Source of the DNA: Pseudomonadota bacterium
Lineage (GTDB): Bacteria; Pseudomonadota; Gammaproteobacteria; Xanthomonadales; Xanthomonadaceae
DNA: 31,557 nucleotides
Assembly (NCBI GenBank): GCA_023386795.1
Contig: JAEWJB010000126.1
Coordinates: 1-31,557 of the forward strand
Reading direction: 5' to 3'
Part shown: one piece after another, positions 1 to 6,400 of the stretch
Layout of the letters: each line of letters begins with the position of its first letter
Numbering within the stretch: position 1 is the first letter of the stretch
Notes under the pieces: model-generated
What the model saw: the letters and a program-made list of their open reading frames with translations, nothing else
The model's database searches: none
Told to the model about the DNA's origin: nothing
Made by a program: the position numbers and the translations under genes

Positions 1-16
1 GACCGTGCGTTGCCGG

Positions 17-40
17 GTCGCGGCTGAAGCCGCTCCTACA
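17..40 (+). repeat. REP-like short palindromic repeat, copy 1
   Basis: The segment contains the core GCGGCTGAAGCCGC, a 6-bp stem around a 2-base centre, followed by TCCTACA. The same 24 bases occur exactly at 31421-31444 and in reverse complement at 19750-19773. All three copies are intergenic or at the edge of a gene, as expected for REP/BIME-like elements of xanthomonads and pseudomonads. This copy lies just past the stop codon of the minus-strand dioxygenase gene, where it could act as a 3' stabilising hairpin. No transposase is nearby. Confidence 0.85.
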
Positions 41-72
41 AGGGGAAACCAAATGAGCCGCCCGTTGCCGCC

Positions 73-1437
73 TTACACCAGCTCGGCCAGCGAGTCGCGC
101 TCGATGGCGGCATAGAGCGCGAACTCGTCGCGCACCGACGCGCCCAGCGCCTGTTCGAACGACGCTTGGTGCGAATGCGCCGCGTAGGCGCGCTGCTCGG
201 TGCCGCCCAGGTTCGACTGGAAGATGCCGGCCGCGCTCACCGGCAGGAAGTCCTCATAGACGATGGGATCGGCGCTCACCAGCCCGGCCTCGATGGCCGC
301 TTCGGTCGGCAGCAGGGCGGCACGGTCCGGGTCGGCGCGCCCGGCCTCGGTCAGGCCGTAACGGAAATAGCCCAGGCCCTCCCGGCGCAACGTGTCGTAA
401 TCGTCCGGGAAGCCGGCGAATGCGGCTTGCAGCCGCGCGCCGTAGTCCGCGCCGGTGCTGCCCGCCCCCTCGCTCTCGCGGGCCTGCGCCAGCAGTGCGT
501 CGTACAACGTGCGGCCCTTGGGCGTCAGCGCCAGGCCGCGCTGCTCGATCTCGCCGAAGCGCGCGGTGTGGCTGCCAGCTTCGGCGCTGCCGTCGCCGGC
601 CGGGAAGCGCACCGCTTCCTCCAGCGCCTTGAAACTGGTCTGACGCAGCAGGATCGGGCACTGACGGCGTGGCGGCCCCTCGATCACCGCCTTGGCGGCC
701 ATGCCGCGCTGCTGCATCTGCGCCTGCGCGGCATCGATGTCCAGCGTGCGTGGCGTGAGATGGTTGATGTGCGGGCCGTGGAAACTGACCACGTCGGCAA
801 TCAGCCGGTGCGCGTCGTGCAGCGCGTGGTAAGTCGGCAGCGGGACGGTGGCATCGCTGTGCCAGCGGAAAGTTTCCAACGCCTCGGCCACGAAACGTTC
901 GGCATCCGCTTCGTCGAGGCCGCCCTCGCGCTCGGCCTGCTCGATCAGCGCACGCGCACCGGCAGTGAAGATGTCGCGACGGGCAAGGATGTCGGCGGCT
1001 TGCTGGCGCAGCGCGGCATCATCGATCAGCTCCAGCCGCAACAGCGAGGTGAACACGCGGAACGGATTGCGGGCCAGCGCGCCGGCATCCACCGGGCGGA
1101 ACGCGGTCGAGTGCACCGGCACGCCGGCCACCGAAAGATCGTAGTAGCCCACCGGGTACATGCCCATCACCGCGAACAGGCGCCGCAGCATCGACAGTTC
1201 TTCCGCGCTGCCCACGCGGATCGCGCCGTGGCGCTCCAGGTCCAGCCGCGCGCGCTCGTCGTTGCGGTCCAGGCGCTGCGCCAGCACGGGGTCGTCGGCC
1301 AGCACCTGCGCGTTGACCTGCGCGACCAGTGACATCAGCTCGCCATACAGCGGCACCTCCTGCCGGTACATGTCGGACATGGCCTGCGCGAAGCGGCTGC
1401 GGATCTGGTCGGAACTGACGAAGGACTTACCGGTCAT
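73..1437 (-). CDS. hglS: 2-oxoadipate dioxygenase/decarboxylase (DUF1338, HglS/YdcJ family)
   Basis: The product is about 454 residues and matches the DUF1338 family, a VOC-superfamily Fe(II) enzyme that converts 2-oxoadipate to D-2-hydroxyglutarate in D-lysine catabolism. Recognisable segments are VPLYGELMSLVAQVN near the N-terminus, VPVHSTAFRP, SFHGPHINHLTPRTLDID and VYEDFLPVSAAGIFQSN near the C-terminus. With the ATG at 1437 the likely metal ligands fall at His70 (ERHGAIR), His226 (HINHLTP) and Glu296 (GEIEQRG), close to the His70/His226/Glu294 I recall for Pseudomonas putida HglS. This supports 1437 over the longer in-frame start at 1515, which would add a low-complexity Arg-rich tail. 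No good Shine-Dalgarno sequence is visible. No other lysine-catabolism gene is adjacent, so its pathway role here is inferred from family only. Confidence 0.88.
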   Translation of the reverse strand: MTGKSFVSSDQIRSRFAQAMSDMYRQEVPLYGELMSLVAQVNAQVLADDPVLAQRLDRNDERARLDLERHGAIRVGSAEELSMLRRLFAVMGMYPVGYYDLSVAGVPVHSTAFRPVDAGALARNPFRVFTSLLRLELIDDAALRQQAADILARRDIFTAGARALIEQAEREGGLDEADAERFVAEALETFRWHSDATVPLPTYHALHDAHRLIADVVSFHGPHINHLTPRTLDIDAAQAQMQQRGMAAKAVIEGPPRRQCPILLRQTSFKALEEAVRFPAGDGSAEAGSHTARFGEIEQRGLALTPKGRTLYDALLAQARESEGAGSTGADYGARLQAAFAGFPDDYDTLRREGLGYFRYGLTEAGRADPDRAALLPTEAAIEAGLVSADPIVYEDFLPVSAAGIFQSNLGGTEQRAYAAHSHQASFEQALGASVRDEFALYAAIERDSLAELV

Positions 1438-1539
1438 GGCATGCGCGAACGAAGCGCCGGCCCATCGCCGGCCCCGGCATTTTCGCCGAGCCGGCACCGC
1501 CCCGGCCAGCCGCACAGCAGCAAAGCCGCCGCCCGGGAT

Positions 1540-2094
1540 TCAGCGGGACGGCGCATCCTCCGGCGTGGCATGCGCGGCGCGGGCACGTTCCAGCCGCTGC
1601 GCGGCGTCGCCCAGCTGCTCGCGAAGGCGTGCATCGAGCACGATGGGCCGCTCCCAGCGGTCGTAGCTGGCCACGATGGCGTGGCGCACTTCGCGATAGG
1701 CCAGGTTGTCCGGCTCGCCCTGTGCAGCCAGCACCGCCTCCCACGCGCGACCGGCATCGGCGCTGCGTTCGCGCACCATCGCGCGGCATGACTGACCGGT
1801 GGCCTGGGCCCACGCGCAAGCGAAGTAGAGGTCACCGGCGCGCCAGCCGGGGGCGTCCAGCACCGCCTCGGCATAGCCACGGCGCACGTCGCGATAGCGC
1901 GAGAGTTCATCGAGGAAGCTGGCGGGGTACCGGCGCGCATAGGCGTCGATGTCCTCGAGCTGGCGGTCGATCCAGGCGTCGCCGGTGGCATAGGTGGCCG
2001 CCGGGGCTGCGTCAGGCTTCGCCGCAGGGGCCTGTGCCCTGGCTGGCGCGGCGGCCAGCCAGGCAGCGCACAGCAAGGCGACAGCGGCACGCAT
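1540..2094 (-). CDS. Small exported protein of unknown function
   Basis: I do not recognise a named family. The 184-residue product begins with a clear signal peptide (MRAAVALLCAAWLAAAPARA, probable cleavage after ARA) followed by an Ala/Pro linker, so it is probably periplasmic. The mature part is helical-looking and charged, with two cysteines (YFACAWAQ and GQSCRAM) about a dozen residues apart that could form a disulfide. Its ATG starts only 2 bp after the stop codon of the HAD hydrolase gene on the same strand, so the two are almost certainly co-transcribed and translationally linked. The tail of unrelated residues after HATPEDAPSR ends at 1540, about 100 bp upstream of the dioxygenase start. 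Confidence 0.75.
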   Translation of the reverse strand: MRAAVALLCAAWLAAAPARAQAPAAKPDAAPAATYATGDAWIDRQLEDIDAYARRYPASFLDELSRYRDVRRGYAEAVLDAPGWRAGDLYFACAWAQATGQSCRAMVRERSADAGRAWEAVLAAQGEPDNLAYREVRHAIVASYDRWERPIVLDARLREQLGDAAQRLERARAAHATPEDAPSR

Positions 2095-2096
2095 GA

Positions 2097-2849
2097 CTAG
2101 GCGGCCGCGCCACGGGCGCGCTGGTCCAGCGCGCGGACCGCCTGCGGCCAGTCGCGCGGATGCGCGACCTCGCGCAGGCGCGGCGAATCGGTATCCACGC
2201 CGTGCTCGGCCTCGTGCGCCCAGGTCAGTGCGTAGGGCGTGTGGATGCCCCAGCCGCCCAGCGCCAGTACGGGCTCCACATCCGAGCGCAACGAATTGCC
2301 AACCATCGCGAAACGCGAGGCGGGCAGGTCGAATTCGGCCAGCACGCGCGCGTAGGTGCCCGGGTCCTTCTCCGAGACGATCTCGATGCGCGGGAACAGG
2401 TCGGCCAGGCCGGACTGGGCGATCTTGCGCTCCTGGTGGAACAGGTCGCCCTTGGTAATCAGCACGACGTGGTAGTCGCGGGCAATCTCCTCCACCGCCT
2501 CGCGCACGCCACCCAGCACGTCGACGGGATGTTGCAAGGTATCGCGGCCGATCTCGACGATGCGCTCGATGTCGCGCACCTCGATGCGGCGGTCGGTCAT
2601 CTCGATGGCCGCCTCGATCATCGACAGCACCATGCCCTTCACGCCATACCCGAAGATCTTCAGGTTGCGCCGCTGCACGGTGAGCAGGTGGCCGAGGGTA
2701 CGCGGGTCGGCCAGGTCGATGTAGCGCCCGACCAGGGCCTCGAATTCGGACTCGGCCGCGCGGTAATAGTCTTCACTCTTCCAGAGCGTGTCGTCGCCGT
2801 CGAAACCCACCAGGCCGATGCCGGTGTCATGCATGCGGGGAGTAGCCAT
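2097..2849 (-). CDS. HAD-family hydrolase
   Basis: This 250-residue protein is a haloacid dehalogenase-type phosphatase. Motif I is FDGDDTLW (Asp nucleophile and general acid, residues about 15-19), motif II/III segments include VVLITKGDLF and the Lys of SEKDP, and motif IV is MVGNSLRSDVEPVLALG. An alpha-helical cap lies between residues 25 and 95. The in-frame reading extends upstream to 3359 but that part reads as a shadow of the EF-hand gene. The start at 2849 (MATPRMHDTG) is preceded by a G-rich run and fits the usual beginning of the fold. The substrate is unknown; small phosphorylated metabolites are typical. It forms a tight two-gene unit with the exported protein at 1540-2094. Confidence 0.87.
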   Translation of the reverse strand: MATPRMHDTGIGLVGFDGDDTLWKSEDYYRAAESEFEALVGRYIDLADPRTLGHLLTVQRRNLKIFGYGVKGMVLSMIEAAIEMTDRRIEVRDIERIVEIGRDTLQHPVDVLGGVREAVEEIARDYHVVLITKGDLFHQERKIAQSGLADLFPRIEIVSEKDPGTYARVLAEFDLPASRFAMVGNSLRSDVEPVLALGGWGIHTPYALTWAHEAEHGVDTDSPRLREVAHPRDWPQAVRALDQRARGAAA

Positions 2850-2875
2850 GCCCCCATTGTAGCGGGCAAAGGAAA

Positions 2876-2899
2876 GGCGGGAGCCCGAAGGCTCCCGCC
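2876..2899 (-). terminator. Rho-independent terminator of the EF-hand gene
   Basis: A perfect 10-bp stem (GGCGGGAGCC / GGCTCCCGCC) closes on a CGAA tetraloop. On the minus strand it is followed by TTTCCTTTGCC, a T-rich tract. It sits between the EF-hand gene stop (2936) and the HAD gene start (2849), so it should end the EF-hand transcript and separate the two units. Confidence 0.8.
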
Positions 2900-2935
2900 C
2901 GGGATGCCGCGACAGGCGCGTCGCGGCAGGGGGGC

Positions 2936-3256
2936 TCAGTTCTGCTGCTGCGGGGTCGCGCTGTTGGCGCCATCCTGCTGCTTGGCGACGAAGGCTTTGT
3001 ATTCCTCCGGCGTCAGCTTGCCATCGGCATTGCCGTCGGCCTGCTCGAAGATCTGCGAGAGGCCTGCGTTGACCTGTGCCTCCTGCTTGCTGATCGCGCC
3101 ATCGCTGTCGGTATCGACGCTGGCCCACGTCTGCCCACCACCGCCACCGCCCTGCTGCGCGGCGGCACCGGACTGGGCGCTCTGGGCGAAGGCCGGCAGC
3201 GCGAGCGCGGCGGCCAGGACAGTGGACACGATCACCAGGGGCTTGCGGTTCTTCAT
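2936..3256 (-). CDS. Exported EF-hand calcium-binding protein
   Basis: The 106-residue product starts MKNRKPLVIVSTVLAAALAL with a signal peptide ending near AFA-QS, then a Gly-run linker (GGGGGGQ), then two EF-hand loops: DTDSDGAISKQE (about residues 48-59) and DGNADGKLTPEE (about 72-83). Both have the DxDxDG spacing and a final Glu, so calcium binding is likely. The C-terminus is Gln/Asn-rich. The start is fixed by AGGAGA 9-14 bases upstream on the minus strand, and a longer in-frame start at 3409 is unlikely. Similar small exported EF-hand proteins are common in xanthomonads and pseudomonads and act as calcium sensors or buffers in the periplasm. The gene is monocistronic, with its own terminator. 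Confidence 0.88.
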   Translation of the reverse strand: MKNRKPLVIVSTVLAAALALPAFAQSAQSGAAAQQGGGGGGQTWASVDTDSDGAISKQEAQVNAGLSQIFEQADGNADGKLTPEEYKAFVAKQQDGANSATPQQQN

Positions 3257-3473
3257 GGGGTGGTTCTCCTGATTCGGGGAAATACGCGGTGTTGCCGCGC
3301 ATGGAAGCCACCCTAGCGGCTGCGGATGAACCGCGATTGCGCTGCGACCGCACGCGCAACGAGGCGTTAACCTACGCTCCCCCAATACGCGCTTGGCGTT
3401 GATTAACACGACATCACGAGCTCGTAAGGCGTGGGTTCAACGACCAGGAAAGCGAGACCTGCGTTCGCTGGTT

Positions 3474-3851
3474 TTACGATTCGGCAACATCGTCGGCCGC
3501 GTGCGCGGCGCTGAACAAACGCCAACCCAAGCCGACACCAGCGAGTGCACCGGCCACTTCGAGCACCACGCGGCCGCCCAACTGGTCCGGATCATGGATG
3601 CTCTGCAGCGCCAGGCGCGCATACAACGGCGATTCCAGCCGCACGATGCTCGTGTAAAAGAGGTTCCAGATATCCCAGCCCGCACCGATGGCGACACCCG
3701 CCAGGCAGGCCCAGCCGATCGCATGCCCCAGCGACAGGCCGGCGCGGCGGCACAGCGCCTGCGAGATCCAATAGACCCCCAGTCCGACCAGCAGGGCGAT
3801 CAATCCGGCTTCGAGCGAGCCGAGCAGGCCGAAATGCAGCGGGAGGTTCAT
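3474..3851 (-). CDS. Small integral membrane protein, unknown function
   Basis: The product is 125 residues from MNLPLHFGLL. Hydrophobic segments are visible at about residues 15-33 (LIALLVGLGVYWISQALC), 42-60 (AIGWACLAGVAIGAGWDIW) and 97-112 (VVLEVAGALAGVGLGW), so it has perhaps three membrane passes. I do not recognise the family. The start at 3851 is preceded by GGAG at a short distance; the in-frame start at 3881 adds ten residues without a ribosome site. It follows the CPXCG gene by 58 bp on the same strand and may be the last member of that transcript. Confidence 0.65.
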   Translation of the reverse strand: MNLPLHFGLLGSLEAGLIALLVGLGVYWISQALCRRAGLSLGHAIGWACLAGVAIGAGWDIWNLFYTSIVRLESPLYARLALQSIHDPDQLGGRVVLEVAGALAGVGLGWRLFSAAHAADDVAES

Positions 3852-3909
3852 GAGGCTCCAGTAGGCGGGGGGACGCCCCATTCTAGACGGGCGCCTGCCC
3901 GTCCCCGGC

Positions 3910-4107
3910 TCAGCCTTCGTCCTGGGACAGCGCGCGCACCTCGGGCATGCCGTCCTCGCCGATGCTCACGTGGATCTGCATGGGCCGGCAGCACACCTGG
4001 CAATCCTCGACATAGGACTGCTGGTCCACCGAGCCATCCACCACGATACCGATCCATTCGCCGCAATACGGGCAAGGAATATCGACGAAATGCTGCAGGT
4101 CGCTCAC
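3910..4107 (-). CDS. CPXCG-motif cysteine-rich small protein
   Basis: This 65-residue protein has the pattern that defines its family: CPYCGE at residues 12-17 and CQVCCRP at about 36-42, four to five cysteines arranged as a rubredoxin/zinc-ribbon-like metal site, with a short acidic tail. It is probably cytoplasmic, since there is no signal peptide. Its role is unknown. The ATG is 4 bp after the stop of the VanX-type dipeptidase gene, so it is in the same transcript, though this association may not be functional. Confidence 0.85.
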   Translation of the reverse strand: MSDLQHFVDIPCPYCGEWIGIVVDGSVDQQSYVEDCQVCCRPMQIHVSIGEDGMPEVRALSQDEG

Positions 4108-4111
4108 ACCG

Positions 4112-4840
4112 CTACCTCACCGGGAAATCGTAGGCAGTATCGGGCGTGGGCTCCGGGCGGAAGGTGAAGTGCCACCATTCCATCGGGTAGTTGGCGAAAC
4201 CTTCGGCTGCCATTGCCGCCACCAGACGCTGGCGGTGCGCGCGCTGCACGGGCGTGGCCTCGGACGAATCGGTGTGGGCACGGGGGTCGAAGAGGTCGAA
4301 ATCGGTGCCCATGTCCAACGGTTTGCAGGCGTCGGCGCGGCACTCGGCCAGGGTCAGGTCGAGCGTGGCGCCCCGGCTGTGGCCGGAATGGTCGGCGATG
4401 TAGTCGGGAATCAGCGCGGCTTTCGCCACGCGCGGATAGTGCACCGCCTTCGTGGACTGGTCCCGCAGGTCGCCGGCCCACGCGACGAATGCCTGCACGG
4501 CGCGCACGGGGCGGTAGCAGTCGTAGACGTGCAACGTATAGCCTTCGGTGCGCAGCGTGGCCTGGACACGCGCCAGCGCCTCGGCCGCCGGGCGGAGCAG
4601 CAGGCACCTGGGCGCGTCGTAACCCTCGACGGGGTGACCGGTGAAGTTCTGCGCACCCGCGTAGCGCATGTCGATCTGGATGCCGGGCGCGAGCGTGGCG
4701 ACATCAACCATGCCCGCTTGGGCGGCATCACGCGCCGGCGAGAGGGCGGGCGCCGCGGCCGCCTGCGTCGCGGCGAGGCTAAGGGCAATCGCCGCTGCGA
4801 TGGAATTCCAGATCGCCATAGTCGTAACTGAAGTCGGCAT
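4112..4840 (-). CDS. ddpX: Exported D-Ala-D-Ala dipeptidase (VanX/DdpX, peptidase M15D)
   Basis: This zinc dipeptidase should split D-Ala-D-Ala into two D-Ala. All family motifs are present: VYDCYRPVRA with the transition-state Arg (about R110), SGHSRGATLDL with zinc ligands His154 and Asp161, and EWWHF with the catalytic Glu221 and zinc ligand His224. A hydrophobic segment (AIWNSIAAAIALSLAATQAA) predicts export, whereas VanX and DdpX are cytoplasmic, so this copy is likely periplasmic. Start choice is open: ATG 4840 or ATG 4819 (MAIWNS), both inside the 3' end of the upstream serine hydrolase gene (overlap 41-62 bp) and neither with a clear ribosome site. The overlap implies translational coupling. 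In this setting its substrate is probably D-Ala-D-Ala released from peptidoglycan rather than vancomycin-resistance precursors, because no vanHAS-type genes are near. Confidence 0.9.
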   Translation of the reverse strand: MPTSVTTMAIWNSIAAAIALSLAATQAAAAPALSPARDAAQAGMVDVATLAPGIQIDMRYAGAQNFTGHPVEGYDAPRCLLLRPAAEALARVQATLRTEGYTLHVYDCYRPVRAVQAFVAWAGDLRDQSTKAVHYPRVAKAALIPDYIADHSGHSRGATLDLTLAECRADACKPLDMGTDFDLFDPRAHTDSSEATPVQRAHRQRLVAAMAAEGFANYPMEWWHFTFRPEPTPDTAYDFPVR

Positions 4841-6341
4841 CGGGGTCGATCGCCTTCAGGCGCATCGTCGCACGTCCCTGGGCATCGGCAGCGAAACCGA
4901 GCCAGGGCTCGGCATCCACGCTGGCATCGTCCCAGTCCACCAGCCAGCGCCCGCCAACCTGCATTACCTTGCCCCGCAGCAGCGGGGAGCGCGCTGCGGC
5001 GAAGATCAGTCCGCCGTCGGCCGGGCAAAGCCGCACTTCGCCGAACCACGGGTCGCGATACACGCCTGCGCGCGCGGCGGCCTCCCGCACCGCCACGGGC
5101 AGCCGATGTGAGGTATCGGGCTTTTGCGCCGCGGGCGGCTTGGGCTTGGCGTCATCGCGCGCCATCGCCTGGGCGTAGTACGCCACGTCGAACTTCGGGT
5201 CCGCGCCGAGCAGGTGCTTCTGCAACGCCTCGCCCAACGCGGTACGCGCCGCCTCGCCTTCGCCGTTGATCAGGATGATGAAGCCACTGCGGCGGTCCGG
5301 CAGCAGGACCAGCGAGGAATACATGCCCATCAGCGTGCCGGTATGGGCGACCTTCCACTGCCCGTCCACATCCGACAGGCGCCATCCGTAGCCATACCCA
5401 TACATGTGGGTGTCGTCCCAGTCGCGCATGCGTTGGCTGATCGGCATCGGCGTATGCAGCGACCACACCGCGCGGCGCTGTGCCTCCGACAGCCACGGCT
5501 GCTTCGGATCGGGCTGCAGCCAGGCACGATCCATCCAGCGCAGCATGTCCTCCAGGCTGCAGCGGATGCCGCCGGCGGCCATGGACGGCACATCGGCCAC
5601 GGCAACGCCGTCCTCGCGCACCGGCACGTTGCGGCCGTCCTGGCGCATGTGCGGCTGAGCGATGTTGCCGATGTCCTGCGGCCGCCAGGCACCGACCTGG
5701 CAGCGCGCCATCCCCAACGGGGCGAGTACCTGCTCGCGCACCAGTTGGTCGTAGGGCTTGCCACCCGCGCGCGCGGCCACCTCGCCGGCCACCACGTACA
5801 GCAGGTTGTCGTAGGCGTAATGCGCGCGGAAGCTGTGCGTCGGCTTGAGGTAGGCCAGCCCGGCGATGATGTCCGCGCGCGTGAAATCGTTGGGTTCCGG
5901 CCACAGCATGAGGTCGCCGGCCCCCAGGCCCAGGCCGCTGTTGTGGATCAGCAGGTCGCGCACCTGGATGTTGCGCGTCACCCACGGATCGTACATGCGG
6001 AACTCCGGCAGGTACTTCGTCACCGGGTCGTCCCAGGCGAGCTTGCCCTGGTCCACCAGCCGTGCGAGCAGGCCGCTGGTCATCGCCTTACTGTTGGAGG
6101 CGATCTTGAACAGCGTGTCGGCGTCGATGGGTTCTCCGCTGCCAGCGCTGCGTTCGCCGCCGGTGCGCCGGTAGACGACACGGCCGTCCTCGATCACGCC
6201 CACCGCCAACCCTGGCAGGTGGTATTCGGCCATCGCCTGCTCGAACAGGCGGTCGTAGGCGGCCTCGTTGGCCGGGGCCGCGGAGGCCGTCGCGCAGGCC
6301 AGCAGGCACAGCACAGCCGCGATGGAACGCTTTGCGATCAC
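4779..6341 (-). CDS. Exported serine hydrolase, class C beta-lactamase/AmpH-like fold
   Basis: The 520-residue product starts at a GTG (VIAKRSIAAVLCLLACATAS) with CGGAGC upstream, and has a signal peptide ending at SAA-PA. The penicillin-binding fold motifs are SxxK as SNSK (Ser82, Lys85), the Tyr/Asn motif as YDN (about 177-179) and HTG (VAHTGTLMG). Residues from about 415 to the end (YRDPWFGEVRLCPADGGL and on) resemble the DUF3471 beta domain often found behind this catalytic domain. The longer in-frame reading to 6593 overlaps the TonB receptor gene and is rejected. Members act as D-Ala-D-Ala carboxypeptidases, D-aminopeptidases or esterases. Next to VanX and muropeptide genes, a D-amino acid peptidase or carboxypeptidase acting on stem peptides is a reasonable inference. 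It follows the receptor gene by 59 bp. Confidence 0.9.
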   Translation of the reverse strand: MIAKRSIAAVLCLLACATASAAPANEAAYDRLFEQAMAEYHLPGLAVGVIEDGRVVYRRTGGERSAGSGEPIDADTLFKIASNSKAMTSGLLARLVDQGKLAWDDPVTKYLPEFRMYDPWVTRNIQVRDLLIHNSGLGLGAGDLMLWPEPNDFTRADIIAGLAYLKPTHSFRAHYAYDNLLYVVAGEVAARAGGKPYDQLVREQVLAPLGMARCQVGAWRPQDIGNIAQPHMRQDGRNVPVREDGVAVADVPSMAAGGIRCSLEDMLRWMDRAWLQPDPKQPWLSEAQRRAVWSLHTPMPISQRMRDWDDTHMYGYGYGWRLSDVDGQWKVAHTGTLMGMYSSLVLLPDRRSGFIILINGEGEAARTALGEALQKHLLGADPKFDVAYYAQAMARDDAKPKPPAAQKPDTSHRLPVAVREAAARAGVYRDPWFGEVRLCPADGGLIFAAARSPLLRGKVMQVGGRWLVDWDDASVDAEPWLGFAADAQGRATMRLKAIDPDADFSYDYGDLEFHRSGDCP

Positions 6342-6400
6342 GTGATGCTCCGAAGGGCGGCGGTCGCCGGACGATACCGCGTCCGGCGACCTTCGCACGC

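Noticed and set aside
166..1332. 388-residue plus-strand open reading opposite the dioxygenase gene
   Set aside because: Its His/Arg/Gln/Ala-rich composition is typical of antisense frames in GC-rich DNA, and the opposite strand encodes a clear DUF1338 protein with metal ligands.
2850..3359. Upstream in-frame extension of the HAD hydrolase reading
   Set aside because: It overlaps the EF-hand gene antisense in frame, crosses a strong terminator hairpin and has an Arg-rich shadow composition; the family start lies at 2849.
3410..3473. Possible tRNA remnant around GTGGGTTCAACGACCAGG
   Set aside because: GGTTCAA resembles a T-loop, but no matching T-stem, acceptor stem or anticodon arm could be built around it.
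4112..4840. Vancomycin-resistance role for the VanX-type gene
   Set aside because: No vanH, vanA-type ligase or two-component system is adjacent, the host looks Gram-negative, and the protein appears exported.
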